Assembly (NCBI RefSeq): GCF_947500125.1
Contig: NZ_CANMRA010000002.1
Location: 86,144 to 150,143, forward strand
Source of the DNA: an uncultured Kocuria sp.
GTDB lineage: Bacteria; Actinomycetota; Actinomycetes; Actinomycetales; Micrococcaceae
DNA length: 64,000 nucleotides
Direction: 5' to 3'
Of the stretch, positions 1 to 7,752 are shown piece after piece (the stretch's first letter is position 1; each line of letters opens with the position of its first letter). Under the pieces are notes generated by a model. It saw only the letters and a list, made by a program, of their open reading frames with translations. It ran no database searches and was not told where the DNA came from. The position numbers and the translations under genes were made by a program.

Positions 1-131
1 CGCGGCAGACCGGCGAGTCCGCCACCGGGGAGCAGCAGATGGCCGGCCGAGTGAACCTGCTCAACTGGGACGGCAGAGGAGCGCCCGCGGGGCTGTTCCC
101 GCCGCGCTCCGAGGACGGGGACCGGCCGTGA
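1..131 (+). CDS. narH: Respiratory nitrate reductase beta subunit, C-terminal end (partial)
   Basis: Only the last 42 codons (reading from base 3) are in the window. They contain the stretch RVNLLNWDG followed by GLFPPR, which is typical of the NarH carboxy terminus. NarH carries the Fe-S clusters that pass electrons from the NarI cytochrome to the NarG molybdenum site on the cytoplasmic face of the membrane. The TGA stop at 129-131 overlaps the GTG start of narJ, so the two genes are translationally coupled. The Fe-S cysteine clusters and narG lie upstream of the window and cannot be checked. Confidence 0.85.
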   Translation, partial: RQTGESATGEQQMAGRVNLLNWDGRGAPAGLFPPRSEDGDRP

Positions 132-820
132 GCCTGCTGGAGAGGCTGCTGGGCAAGGCCGGCAAGGGCACTCTCGACCCCGGGGCCTGCACGGACCGGC
201 ACCCGCGGCGCAGCGCGGTGGCCCGGCAGGCCGCCGCCGTGCTGCTGGGCTATCCCGACCGCGAGCTGCTGGCGATGCTGCCCGTCCTGCGGGAGGCCCT
301 CGAGGAGGTGGGCGCGCCCGTGCCCGAGGACCTCCTCGACTGGCTGCGCGCCCGCCCGCTCGACGCGGTGCAGGCCGACTACGTCCAGGAGTTCGACCTC
401 TCCCGGCGGCACAGCCTGCACCTGACCTACTGGACCGACGGGGACACCCGGCGGCGGGGCGAGGCGCTCGCCGCGTTCAAGGAGGTCTACCGGTCCCACG
501 GCGCACAGCTGGACGAGACCGAGCTGCCGGACTACCTGCCGCTCGTGCTCGAGTTCGCGGCGACGGTCTCCCCGGAGGACGGCTACGAGCTGCTCCAGCG
601 CTATCGGCCGTCCCTCGAGCTGCTGCGGCTGGCGCTGCGCGACGACGGCCTGCCGTACCACGGCGTCGTCGCCCTCGTGTGCTCCACCCTGCCCGGGGTC
701 TCCCCGGAGGACCGGGACGCCGCCCTGCGGATGGCCGGCTACGGTCCGCCCACGGAGTCCGTGGGCCTCGACCCGTACGATCCCCGGCTGCTGCCCGTCA
801 CCGAAAGGAACAGCGCATGA
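128..820 (+). CDS. narJ: Nitrate reductase molybdenum cofactor assembly chaperone NarJ
   Basis: A 230-residue, all-helical, acidic protein of the TorD/NarJ chaperone family. NarJ binds apo-NarG and holds it until the molybdenum cofactor is inserted and the complex docks on NarI. Visible family features are the central segment YVQEFDLSRRHSLHLTYW, the TRRRGEALAAF motif and LPDYLPLVLEF further on, in the usual order. The GTG start at 128 overlaps the narH stop, and the TGA at 818-820 overlaps the ATG of narI, as expected in a narGHJI operon. Length is normal for the family. No unusual feature is seen. Confidence 0.95.
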   Translation: MSLLERLLGKAGKGTLDPGACTDRHPRRSAVARQAAAVLLGYPDRELLAMLPVLREALEEVGAPVPEDLLDWLRARPLDAVQADYVQEFDLSRRHSLHLTYWTDGDTRRRGEALAAFKEVYRSHGAQLDETELPDYLPLVLEFAATVSPEDGYELLQRYRPSLELLRLALRDDGLPYHGVVALVCSTLPGVSPEDRDAALRMAGYGPPTESVGLDPYDPRLLPVTERNSA

Positions 821-1677
821 CTGCCACCGCCGCGAGCCTGCTCGCGCCCGGGACCTCCCTCCCCCTCGAGGCGGCGGTCCCGGCCGCCGCCGGGACGGGG
901 GTCGGCGACATCCTGCTCTGGGGCGTGCTGCCCTACGTCGTGCTCGCGATCGTGATCGGCGGCACCGTCTGGCGGTACAGGTACGACCAGTTCGGGTGGA
1001 CCACGCGGTCCTCGCAGCTCTACGAGTCCCGCATCCTGCGCATCGCCTCCCCGCTGTTCCACTTCGGGATCCTCGCCGTGCTCGCGGGCCACGTCATGGG
1101 TCTGATCATCCCGAAGACCTGGACGGAGGCCGTGGGCGTCACCGAGGGGATGTACCACTTCCTGGCCCTGAGCATCGGGCTCGTGGCCGGCGTGGGCACG
1201 CTGCTCGGGATCGTCCTGCTCATCTGGCGCCGGCGCACCACCGGACCCGTGTTCATGGCGACCACCAAGAACGACAAGTTCATGTACATCATGCTCGTGG
1301 CCGCGTTGCTCACGGGGCTGGGCACCACCCTCATCTCGGTGTTCGACCACTCCGTGCCCGACTACCGCCAGACGGTCTCGCCGTGGTTCCGCTCGATCTG
1401 GATCCTGCAGCCGGACGTCGCCGCGATGACGGCCGCCGGGATCTCCTTCAAGGTGCACGCCCTGTGGGCCATGGGGCTCTTCGCCGTGTGGCCGTTCACC
1501 CGCCTGGTGCACGCGTTCACGGCGCCCGTGCACTACCTGTTCCGGCCGTACATCGTCTACCGCTCCCGGGACCACCGGTCCACCGGGTCCGTGCCGGTGC
1601 GCCGCGGCTGGGACCCCGTCGGGACCCAGGACCGGGACAGGAGCACCCACCGCAACCGCGCCGGCACCCGCCGCTGA
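817..1677 (+). CDS. narI: Respiratory nitrate reductase gamma subunit (cytochrome b)
   Basis: A 286-residue membrane protein that oxidises menaquinol and anchors NarGH. About five hydrophobic helices are visible, starting near residue 30 (DILLWGVLPYVVLAIVIGG). Histidines that could bind the two b hemes lie in the second helix (LFHFGILAVLAGHVMG) and the last (FKVHALWAMGLF ... RLVHAF). The ATG at 817 overlaps the narJ stop codon by 4 bases. Both ends are longer than in the enteric protein: a 30-residue Ala/Pro-rich lead and a basic tail after the last helix. Together with the next gene this makes the membrane part of the nitrate respiration locus. Confidence 0.95.
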   Translation: MTATAASLLAPGTSLPLEAAVPAAAGTGVGDILLWGVLPYVVLAIVIGGTVWRYRYDQFGWTTRSSQLYESRILRIASPLFHFGILAVLAGHVMGLIIPKTWTEAVGVTEGMYHFLALSIGLVAGVGTLLGIVLLIWRRRTTGPVFMATTKNDKFMYIMLVAALLTGLGTTLISVFDHSVPDYRQTVSPWFRSIWILQPDVAAMTAAGISFKVHALWAMGLFAVWPFTRLVHAFTAPVHYLFRPYIVYRSRDHRSTGSVPVRRGWDPVGTQDRDRSTHRNRAGTRR

Positions 1678-1706
1678 CCCCCGCCCCCGGACCCACGAGG
1701 ACCGCC

Positions 1707-2951
1707 ATGTCATCTTCGCCGCCCCATGCCTCCCCGGACACCGCGGCCCCGGACCTGCGGTCCGGCCAGCTGCGGAACCTGCTCCTCGCCACGCTGGCGT
1801 CCACGGCGGGCTTCTGGGCCTGGACGATCGTGGGCCCGCTGTCCAGGCGCTACGCGGAGCAGATGGAGCTCAGCTCCTCGCAGACCGCGCTGCTCGTGGC
1901 GATGCCGATCTTCGTCGGCTCCATCGCCCGGGTGCCCGTCGGCGCCCTCACGGACCGCTTCGGGGGACGGGTGATGTTCACGGCGATCCTCGCCCTGACC
2001 GCCCCGCTGGTGCTGCTCACCGCCCTCGTGGGACAGCTGGGCAGCTTCGTGCTGCTGCTGGTCGTGGCGTTCTTCCTCGGCATCGCCGGCACGGTCTTCG
2101 CGATCGGCATCCCGTTCTGCTCCGCGTGGTACGAGTCCCACCGCAAGGGCTTCGCCACCGGCGTCTTCGGCGCGGGCATGGCCGGCACGGCCGTCTCCGC
2201 GTTCGTCACCCCGCGCCTGGTGGCGGGCATAGGGTACGTGGGCGCCCACGCGGTCATCGCCGCGATCGTCGCGGCCATGGCCGTGGTGTGCTGGATCGGC
2301 CTGCGCGATTCCCCGGCCCGCGCCGGCGCCGTGCCGCAGCCGGTGCTGCCCCGGATCAAGCACGCCTTCACCCTGAAGGTGACCTGGCAGCTGTGCTTCC
2401 TCTACGGCGTGGTCTTCGGCGCGTTCGTGGCGTTCTCCAACTACCTGCCCACCTACCTGGACACCGTCTACGGCTTCGACGCCACCGCGGCCGGGACCCG
2501 CACCGCGGGCTTCGCCCTCGCGGCGGTGGTCGCCCGGCCGGTCGGCGGGATCCTCGCCGACCGGTTCGGCCCGAAGGTCGTCACCGTCACCTCGCTCGTC
2601 GGCACGGCGGTCCTCGCGATGGTCGTGGCGCTGCAGCCGATCCAGGAGGTCGCCTACGGGGCCACGTTCCTGGCCATGGCGGTGTTCCTCGGCCTGGGCA
2701 CCGGCGGCGTGTTCGCGTGGGTGGGACGGGCCGCCCCGGCGAAGGACGTGGGCACGATCGGCGGCATCATCGCGGCCGCAGGCGGTCTCGGCGGCTACTT
2801 CCCGCCGCTCGTGATGGGCGCCACCTACGACGCCGAGAACAACAGCTACTTCGTGGGGCTGACCCTGCTGGCCGTGTTCGCGGTGGCCGCCCTGGTGCTC
2901 ACCTTCACCGTGCGCAACGGGGGGAAGGTCGACGAGCGGTCCCGCGACTGA
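1707..2951 (+). CDS. narK: Nitrate/nitrite transporter of the NarK type (MFS)
   Basis: A 414-residue major facilitator protein with about twelve hydrophobic segments. The loop PVGALTDRFGGRVMF after helix 2 is the MFS signature, repeated in the second half (GGILADRFGPKVV). Glycine-rich helices such as FGAGMAGTAVSAF and GTGGVFAWVGRAAP match the nitrate-signature regions of NarK proteins. It lies 29 bases after narI in the same direction and ends at a strong hairpin, so it is probably the last gene of the nar operon. Its likely job is nitrate uptake and/or nitrite export. Nitrate/H+ symport and nitrate/nitrite antiport cannot be told apart from sequence alone. Confidence 0.9.
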   Translation: MSSSPPHASPDTAAPDLRSGQLRNLLLATLASTAGFWAWTIVGPLSRRYAEQMELSSSQTALLVAMPIFVGSIARVPVGALTDRFGGRVMFTAILALTAPLVLLTALVGQLGSFVLLLVVAFFLGIAGTVFAIGIPFCSAWYESHRKGFATGVFGAGMAGTAVSAFVTPRLVAGIGYVGAHAVIAAIVAAMAVVCWIGLRDSPARAGAVPQPVLPRIKHAFTLKVTWQLCFLYGVVFGAFVAFSNYLPTYLDTVYGFDATAAGTRTAGFALAAVVARPVGGILADRFGPKVVTVTSLVGTAVLAMVVALQPIQEVAYGATFLAMAVFLGLGTGGVFAWVGRAAPAKDVGTIGGIIAAAGGLGGYFPPLVMGATYDAENNSYFVGLTLLAVFAVAALVLTFTVRNGGKVDERSRD

Positions 2952-2989
2952 GGGCCGCCCGGGCACCGGTGACGGTGTCCGGGCGGCCC
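2952..2989 (+). terminator. Strong hairpin terminator after narK
   Basis: Directly after the narK stop codon, bases 2952-2967 pair with 2974-2989 over 16 positions with a single G:U type mismatch and a 6-base loop. There is no U-run, as is usual in high-GC actinobacteria. It also lies downstream of the convergent minus-strand gene ending at 3027, so it may act in both directions. Confidence 0.75.
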
Positions 2990-3006
2990 CCAGCGGCTCC
3001 GCGGGC

Positions 3007-3034
3007 CCGGGCTCACTCGTCCGGGCTCACTCGT
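3007..3034. repeat. 14-bp tandem duplication over a stop codon
   Basis: The unit CCGGGCTCACTCGT occurs twice without a gap (3007-3020 and 3021-3034). The second copy holds the stop codon of the minus-strand flavin-binding gene (3027-3029). Because 14 is not a multiple of 3, the duplication looks like a slippage event at the end of the gene. Confidence 0.6.
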
Positions 3035-3494
3035 CCGGGGAGTGCCGCGCCCCCGACAGCGGGGTGCGCCACACCTCCGGATCCGCGACCGGGAACCGGC
3101 GGCCCGTCACGAGCCCCGGCACGACCCGGACGAAGATGCCCTTGCGCCCCGCCTGCCACGGGAACAGCGGCAGGTCGAGGGTGTCCGTGAGCTCCTGGAC
3201 CTGCCGGATGCGCTCGGCGCGGCCCTTGACCACCACGCTCCACGCCTTCCCGGAGGGCTCGTCGTACCCGTCGATCTCCACCGCCACGGGGACGTCGGTC
3301 AGGGCGCCCGCGATCTTCGTCCCCTCGGCCGAGCGGAAGACGAGGGTCCCGTGGTCCACCACGAAGTTGACCGGGAAGATGTCCGGGTGGTCCTCCACCC
3401 ACACGGCGAGGCGGCCGACACCCGCGTTCCGCAGCAGCTCCCAGCAGCTGTTGACCGCCAGCTCCTCCACGTCGTGGCCGTGCGTGTCCGTCAT
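3027..3494 (-). CDS. Pyridoxamine 5'-phosphate oxidase-family flavin-binding protein
   Basis: A 155-residue protein with the split-barrel fold order of PNPOx-like flavin or F420 binding proteins: GVGRLAVWVEDHPDIFPVNFVVDHG near residues 25-50, then LVFRSAEGTKIAGAL, an AVEIDGYD strand, and WSVVVKGRAERI. It is likely a small cytoplasmic flavin-dependent reductase or sensor of unknown substrate. The ATG at 3494 is preferred because the frame upstream runs into low-complexity repeats. It lies about 107 bases downstream of hmp on the same strand, so it may be co-transcribed and tied to NO or redox stress. An exact substrate cannot be assigned. Confidence 0.8.
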   Translation of the reverse strand: MTDTHGHDVEELAVNSCWELLRNAGVGRLAVWVEDHPDIFPVNFVVDHGTLVFRSAEGTKIAGALTDVPVAVEIDGYDEPSGKAWSVVVKGRAERIRQVQELTDTLDLPLFPWQAGRKGIFVRVVPGLVTGRRFPVADPEVWRTPLSGARHSPDE

Positions 3495-3534
3495 CGTGTC
3501 CTCCGTCGTCGTCGCTGTCCCGGCCCGCTGCCGC

Positions 3535-3576
3535 GTGCTGGTCCTGGTGCTGGTCCTCGTGCTGGTCCTCGTGCTT
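3535..3576. repeat. 12-bp tandem repeat, 3.5 copies, between hmp and the flavin-binding gene
   Basis: Units GTGCTGGTCCTG, GTGCTGGTCCTC and GTGCTGGTCCTC are followed by half a unit. The array lies in the 107-base spacer between the hmp stop (3602) and the next gene start (3494). Since 12 is a multiple of 3 the frame stays open across it, which falsely fuses the two genes in one minus-strand frame. No function is visible. Confidence 0.7.
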
Positions 3577-3601
3577 CCGGCCACCGGGCTGCCCCGGCCC
3601 C

Positions 3602-4810
3602 TCACTCGAAGTCGGCGAGCCAGAGGTCCGGGCCGAACACCTCGTACTGGATGTCCCGGGCCGGGACGCCCCTGGCGATGAGCGCGCTGCGCACGGCCTG
3701 CATGAACGGCAGCGGCCCGCACAGGTAGTACTGCGCGTCGTGCGGCAGCTCCACGGTGCGCAGGTCCATGAACCCCTCGTGCTCGTTCTCGGCGCGCTCG
3801 CCGCTCGTCCGGGGCTGCTCGAACCAGGCCCGGAGGGAGCCGTCCTCCAGGGCGGCGAGGTCCTCCTCGATCTGCCCGCGCAGCGCGAACGTCTCCGGCG
3901 CGGTGTCCGCGTGCAGGAACTGCACCGTGCGCTGCGAGCCGTCCTTCACCAGGTGCGAGAGCATGCCCGCCATGGGGGTGACGCCGATGCCGGCGCTGGC
4001 CAGGACCAGGGGCCGGTCCGAGTACTCCAGGACCACGTCGCCGGAGGGCACCGACAGCACCACCTCGTCGCCCACCTGCACCCGGTCGTGCAGCAGGGTG
4101 GACATCTCGCCGGCCGGAGTGCCGTTGCCGCGCACCCGCTTGACCGCGAAGCGCCGGTGGTGGCCGTCGTCGGCGCGGGTCAGGCTGTACTGCCGGGGCT
4201 GCTGCACCCCGTCGGGCATCTCCATCCTCAGGGTCACGTACTGCCCCGGCAGGGACCGCTTCACCTCGCGCTCGTCGACGCGCTCCACCACGAAGGTCGT
4301 GACGTCCTCGGTCTCCGGGATCTTCTCGACCACCCGCCAGGTCCGCCAGACGGTCTCGGGGGAGAGCCGGACCGCGTCGTAGAGACCCCGCTCCTGGTTG
4401 ATGAGCACGTTGGCCATCAGCCAGTAGACCTCGTCCCACGCCGCGGCGACCTCCGGGGTCACGGCGTCGCCCAGGACGTCCACGATGGCCCACATGAGGT
4501 TGTCGTGCACGATCTGGTACTGGTCCGGGTGCAGCCCCAGGGACACGTGCTTGTGCGCGATGCGGGAGAGCAGGTGGTCCGGCAGCTCGGTCGGCTTGTT
4601 CACCAGGTAGCCGGCGAAGGCGGCCACGGAACCGGCCAGCGCCTGCTGCTGGCGGCCGTCGGCCTGGTTGCCGCGGTTGAACAGCCCGTCCAGCAGCTCG
4701 GGGTGCTCCCCGAACATGTGCTGGTAGAAGCGCCGGGCGATCTCCTGGATGTTCTCCCCGACCACGGGGAGCGTGGCCTTCACCACGGGGTACGAGGTGT
4801 CTGACAGCAC
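3602..4810 (-). CDS. hmp: Flavohemoglobin (nitric oxide dioxygenase)
   Basis: A 402-residue three-domain protein: globin (about 1-140) with the proximal heme histidine in HKHVSLGL near residue 88, FAD-binding domain with RQYSLT (about 200), and NAD(P)H domain with GIGVTPM and YLCGPLPFM. It converts NO and O2 to nitrate in the cytoplasm, fitting a nitrate-respiring host. The GTG at 4810 is chosen over the upstream in-frame GTG at 4825 because AAGGAG sits 6 bases before it and the usual MLSxxxYPVV amino terminus starts there. The upstream GTG has no ribosome binding site. An inverted repeat at 4826-4851 may be an operator. Confidence 0.95.
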   Translation of the reverse strand: MLSDTSYPVVKATLPVVGENIQEIARRFYQHMFGEHPELLDGLFNRGNQADGRQQQALAGSVAAFAGYLVNKPTELPDHLLSRIAHKHVSLGLHPDQYQIVHDNLMWAIVDVLGDAVTPEVAAAWDEVYWLMANVLINQERGLYDAVRLSPETVWRTWRVVEKIPETEDVTTFVVERVDEREVKRSLPGQYVTLRMEMPDGVQQPRQYSLTRADDGHHRRFAVKRVRGNGTPAGEMSTLLHDRVQVGDEVVLSVPSGDVVLEYSDRPLVLASAGIGVTPMAGMLSHLVKDGSQRTVQFLHADTAPETFALRGQIEEDLAALEDGSLRAWFEQPRTSGERAENEHEGFMDLRTVELPHDAQYYLCGPLPFMQAVRSALIARGVPARDIQYEVFGPDLWLADFE

Positions 4811-4825
4811 GGTGGGCTCCTTCAC

Positions 4826-4851
4826 GAGCGCCGACGTCGTCGACGGCGCTC
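4826..4851. promoter_or_regulatory. Inverted repeat upstream of hmp, candidate operator
   Basis: GAGCGCCG (4826-4833) and CGGCGCTC (4844-4851) form perfect 8-bp arms with a 10-base centre, in the 171-base region shared by hmp (minus) and moaC (plus). It lies 16-41 bases before the hmp start. An NO or redox sensing repressor would be expected for hmp, but I do not recognise an NsrR site, so the assignment is only positional. Confidence 0.4.
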
Positions 4852-4981
4852 TGGTCGCGTCCCGTCAAGCTAGCACCGCACCGGGCGCCGTACCAGGACA
4901 TGACACGGCGGCGCCCGGCCCGGTCGTGGGCCAGAATGGGAGGGACGCACCGACGGCAGAGGCGAAGGGGACCGGACCGAC

Positions 4982-5479
4982 ATGACCGACCAGCAGCAGG
5001 GCCTGACCCACGTCCGGGCGGACGGGTCCGCGCACATGGTGGACGTCTCGGACAAGGCCGTCACCACCCGCGAGGCCACCGCGACGGCCACGCTGCGCAC
5101 CCGCCCCGACGTCGTCGAACAGGTCTTCGCCGCGGACCTGCCCAAGGGGGACGCCCTGCCGGTGGCCCGGGTGGCGGGGATCATGGCGGCCAAGAAGACC
5201 CCGGAGCTCGTCCCGCTGTGCCACCCCCTGCCGATCAGCAAGGTGACCGTGGACTTCGAGCGGCTCGCGGACGGCGTGCGGATCAGCGCGACGGTGCGGA
5301 CCCGCGGGGTGACGGGCGTCGAGATGGAGGCGCTCACCGCGGCGGCGGTGGCCGCCCTGACGCTCTACGACATGATCAAGGCCGTGGACAAGCTCGCCGA
5401 GATCGAGCAGGTGAAGGTGCTCGCGAAGTCCGGCGGCAAGTCCGGGGACTGGGCGCGGACCGACGGGGACGCCGCATGA
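4982..5479 (+). CDS. moaC: Cyclic pyranopterin monophosphate synthase MoaC
   Basis: A 165-residue protein of normal MoaC length. It converts the MoaA product into cyclic pyranopterin monophosphate, the first stable intermediate of molybdenum cofactor synthesis. Recognisable blocks are [15 protein letters not shown] at the start, [15 protein letters not shown] (residues about 70-84, with the conserved histidine), [10 protein letters not shown] and [16 protein letters not shown] lies about 11 bases before the ATG. The stop TGA overlaps the ATG of the next gene. It leads a four-gene Moco operon next to narGHJI. MoaA, MoaD and MoeA are not in the window and must be elsewhere. Confidence 0.96.
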   Translation: MTDQQQGLTHVRADGSAHMVDVSDKAVTTREATATATLRTRPDVVEQVFAADLPKGDALPVARVAGIMAAKKTPELVPLCHPLPISKVTVDFERLADGVRISATVRTRGVTGVEMEALTAAAVAALTLYDMIKAVDKLAEIEQVKVLAKSGGKSGDWARTDGDAA

Positions 5480-6027
5480 GGAGTGCCGCCGTCGTCGTCG
5501 CGTCGACCCGCGCGGCCGCCGGGGTCTACCCGGACCGGAGCGGGCGGATCGCCGCCGACTGGTTCGGCTCCCACGGCTTCGCGGTCGAAGGCCCCTTCGT
5601 GGTGGCCGACGGCGAGGACGTGCGCGCCGAGCTCCAGCGGCTGCTCGTGACCCGGGCCCCCGAGGACCGTCCCCGGGTGGTCGTCACCAGCGGGGGGACC
5701 GGCCTCGGCCCGGACGACCTCACCCCCGAGATGACCCGGCCCTTCCTGGACCGCGAGCTGCCCGGCATCATGGAGGCACTGTGGGCGGAGGGCCGGAGGA
5801 CCACGCCCCTGGCGGTGCTCAGCCGCGGGCACGCCGGGGTCAGCGGCGCCACCTTCGTGGTCAACCTCCCCGGCTCCACCGGCGGGGTCCGGGACGGGCT
5901 GACGGTCCTCGAGCCGCTCCTCGACCACGTCTGCGACCAGCTCGAGGGCCACCGCGACCGCGGGCACGACGGCCCCCGCCACGACCCCCGCCACGACCCC
6001 CGAGCGCACGAGGAGACCGACCGATGA
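5476..6027 (+). CDS. mog: Molybdopterin adenylyltransferase (MogA/MoaB family)
   Basis: A 183-residue protein that activates molybdopterin by adenylation before metal insertion. The family core is clear: [15 protein letters not shown] at about residues 70-84 and [20 protein letters not shown] at about 115-134. The last 25 residues are a His/Asp/Arg-rich tail with a short tandem repeat (RHDPRHDPR) that is unlikely to be part of the fold. The ATG overlaps the moaC stop, and the stop overlaps the moaE ATG. MogA and MoaB cannot be separated by sequence inspection alone, but both names describe this reaction in bacteria. Confidence 0.92.
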   Translation: MRSAAVVVASTRAAAGVYPDRSGRIAADWFGSHGFAVEGPFVVADGEDVRAELQRLLVTRAPEDRPRVVVTSGGTGLGPDDLTPEMTRPFLDRELPGIMEALWAEGRRTTPLAVLSRGHAGVSGATFVVNLPGSTGGVRDGLTVLEPLLDHVCDQLEGHRDRGHDGPRHDPRHDPRAHEETDR

Positions 6028-6476
6028 GCAGCCCCGGACCGATCCAGGCGGAGACCGCCGTGGTCGGCGCCTTCGTCACCGAGGAGCCCCTGGACCACGC
6101 CCGGGCCGTCGCGGCCGTGCAGGACGAGCGCACGGGCGCCGTGGTCTCCTTCAGCGGCGTCATCCGCGACCACGACGGCGGACGCCCCGTCACCAGCCTC
6201 GACTACACCTGCCACCCCGGCGCGGACCGGGCCATCCAGGACGTGGCCCGCCGGGTCGCCGAGGAGTTCCCCGGGGTGCGGATCTGGGCCGCCCATCGGG
6301 TCGGTCCGCTCGGGATCGGGGACTCCGCACTGGAGGCCGCCGTGGCCGCCGCGCACCGCAAGCTCGCGTTCGCCGCCTGTGACGCGCTCGTGGACCGGAT
6401 CAAGACAGAGGTGCCCATCTGGAAGGAGCAGCTGTTCGCGGACGGCTCCACCGAGTGGGTCGGGCTGGACGCCTGA
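6024..6476 (+). CDS. moaE: Molybdopterin synthase catalytic subunit MoaE
   Basis: A 150-residue protein. MoaE binds the thiocarboxylated C-terminus of MoaD and transfers sulfur to precursor Z to make molybdopterin. Family blocks are GAVVSFSGVIRDHDGG (about 40-55), LDYTCHPGAD, AHRVGPLGIGDSA (about 91-103) and the carboxy-terminal VPIWKEQLF containing the catalytic lysine. The ATG overlaps the mog stop. No MoaD gene adjoins it. The adjacent moeZ supplies the sulfur-carrier activation step. Confidence 0.96.
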   Translation: MSSPGPIQAETAVVGAFVTEEPLDHARAVAAVQDERTGAVVSFSGVIRDHDGGRPVTSLDYTCHPGADRAIQDVARRVAEEFPGVRIWAAHRVGPLGIGDSALEAAVAAAHRKLAFAACDALVDRIKTEVPIWKEQLFADGSTEWVGLDA

Positions 6477-6481
6477 GCGCC

Positions 6482-7663
6482 GTGGACCTGCCCCCGCTCG
6501 TCGACCCCGCCCCGGAGCTCACCGGCGCCGAGCTGCGCCGCTACGCCCGCCACCTGACCGTCCCCGAGATCGGCGAGGAGGGCCAGCGGCGGCTCAAGAA
6601 CGCCCGGGTGCTGTGCGTGGGCGCGGGCGGTCTCGGCTCCCCGGCCCTGCTCTACCTCGCCGCCGCGGGCGTCGGGACCCTCGGCGTGGTCGACGACGAC
6701 GTCGTGGACGCCTCCAACCTGCAGCGCCAGGTGATCCACGGCGAGGGGACCCTCGGGGCGCCCAAGACCGCCTCGGCCGCCGCGCGGATCGCCGACCTCA
6801 ACCCGCTGGTGCGCGTCGTGGAGCACCGCGTGCGGCTCACCGCGGGCAACGCGGAGGAGGTCCTCGCCGGGTACGACCTCGTCCTGGACGGCACGGACAA
6901 CTTCGGGACCCGCTACCTCGTCTCCGACGCGTGCGAACTGACCGGTCTCCCGCACGTGTGGGGCTCGATCCTGCGCTTCGACGGCCAGTACTCGGTGTTC
7001 TGGGGCGCCCACGGGCCCACCTACCGCGACCTCTACCCCGTGCCCCCGGCACCGGGCACGGTGCCCAGCTGCGCCGAGGCCGGGGTGCTCGGCGTGCTGC
7101 CGGGCCTGCTGGGCACCGCCATGGCGGTCGAGGCCGTCAAGCTGGTCACCGGGATCGGCACCACGATGCTCGGCCGGGTCGCCACCTACGACGCCCTGTC
7201 GGCGCGCTGGTGGGAGATCCCGCTCTCGCCCACGCCGGGCCGCGCGCCCGTGACCACCCTGACGGCGGCCGGCGACGACGGCGCGCCCGCCTGCCCGGCG
7301 CCCCGCTCCGTCACGGGCCCGGAGGACGTCCCGACCGTGACGGCCCGCGAGCTCGAGGCGCTGCTGGCGGCGCGGGCGCGCGGCGCGGCGGACTTCGAGC
7401 TCGTCGACGTCCGGGAGCCCTACGAGGCCCGGCTCGCGGCGATCCCCGGCGCGCGGCTGGTCCCGCTGGGGCAGTTCGAGTCCGGGGAGGCCTTCGCGCG
7501 GATCGCCCCGAACCGCCGGGTGCTGCTGCACTGCAAGGCCGGGGCGCGCTCCGAGCGGGCCCTGCGGCTCCTGGTGGCCTCGGGGCACCCCGACGTCGCG
7601 CACCTCGAGGGCGGGGTGCTGGCGTGGATCGACCAGGTGGACCCGTCCCAGCAGCCCTACTGA
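6482..7663 (+). CDS. moeZ: Adenylyltransferase/sulfurtransferase MoeZ (ThiF + rhodanese)
   Basis: A two-domain protein: an N-terminal E1-like ThiF/MoeB domain with the nucleotide loop CVGAGGLGSP (about residues 44-53), and a C-terminal rhodanese domain whose active cysteine lies in LLHCKAGARSERA (about 345). It adenylates and then sulfurates the C-terminus of MoaD-type (and possibly CysO-type) carrier proteins. The GTG at 6482 gives 393 residues, matching the known actinobacterial length. An in-frame start at 6455 inside moaE is less likely. The zinc-binding CxxC pairs of classical MoeB are not evident, as is usual for MoeZ. It is the last gene of the Moco operon. Confidence 0.93.
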   Translation: MDLPPLVDPAPELTGAELRRYARHLTVPEIGEEGQRRLKNARVLCVGAGGLGSPALLYLAAAGVGTLGVVDDDVVDASNLQRQVIHGEGTLGAPKTASAAARIADLNPLVRVVEHRVRLTAGNAEEVLAGYDLVLDGTDNFGTRYLVSDACELTGLPHVWGSILRFDGQYSVFWGAHGPTYRDLYPVPPAPGTVPSCAEAGVLGVLPGLLGTAMAVEAVKLVTGIGTTMLGRVATYDALSARWWEIPLSPTPGRAPVTTLTAAGDDGAPACPAPRSVTGPEDVPTVTARELEALLAARARGAADFELVDVREPYEARLAAIPGARLVPLGQFESGEAFARIAPNRRVLLHCKAGARSERALRLLVASGHPDVAHLEGGVLAWIDQVDPSQQPY

Positions 7664-7694
7664 CCCGGTCCCGCTCCCCGGGTCCCGGCCCGGA

Positions 7695-7712
7695 GCGCCC
7701 GGCATCGGGCGC
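7695..7712 (+). terminator. Short hairpin after moeZ
   Basis: GCGCCCG (7695-7701) pairs perfectly with CGGGCGC (7706-7712) across a 4-base loop, between moeZ and the next operon. It may end the Moco transcript. The next promoter hexamer (TAGGCT, 7738-7743) follows it. Confidence 0.45.
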
Positions 7713-7737
7713 GGGGGCAGGTCCGGCGGACAGGACG

Positions 7738-7743
7738 TAGGCT
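7738..7743 (+). promoter_or_regulatory. Candidate -10 TAGGCT for the PIG-L/glycosyltransferase operon
   Basis: TAGGCT ends 9 bases before the GTG at 7753, and no ribosome binding site is seen between. The transcript would begin at or just before the start codon, giving a leaderless or nearly leaderless mRNA. Confidence 0.45.
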
Positions 7744-7752
7744 GATCATCCC

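Noticed and set aside
3027..4901. Fusion of hmp-region frame and the flavin-binding gene
   Set aside because: The open frame exists only because a 12-bp repeat bridges the spacer. The hmp frame is different, and the flavin-binding gene has its own ATG.
4826..4981. NsrR binding site for hmp
   Set aside because: The inverted repeat lacks a recognisable NsrR consensus, so it is listed only as a candidate operator.
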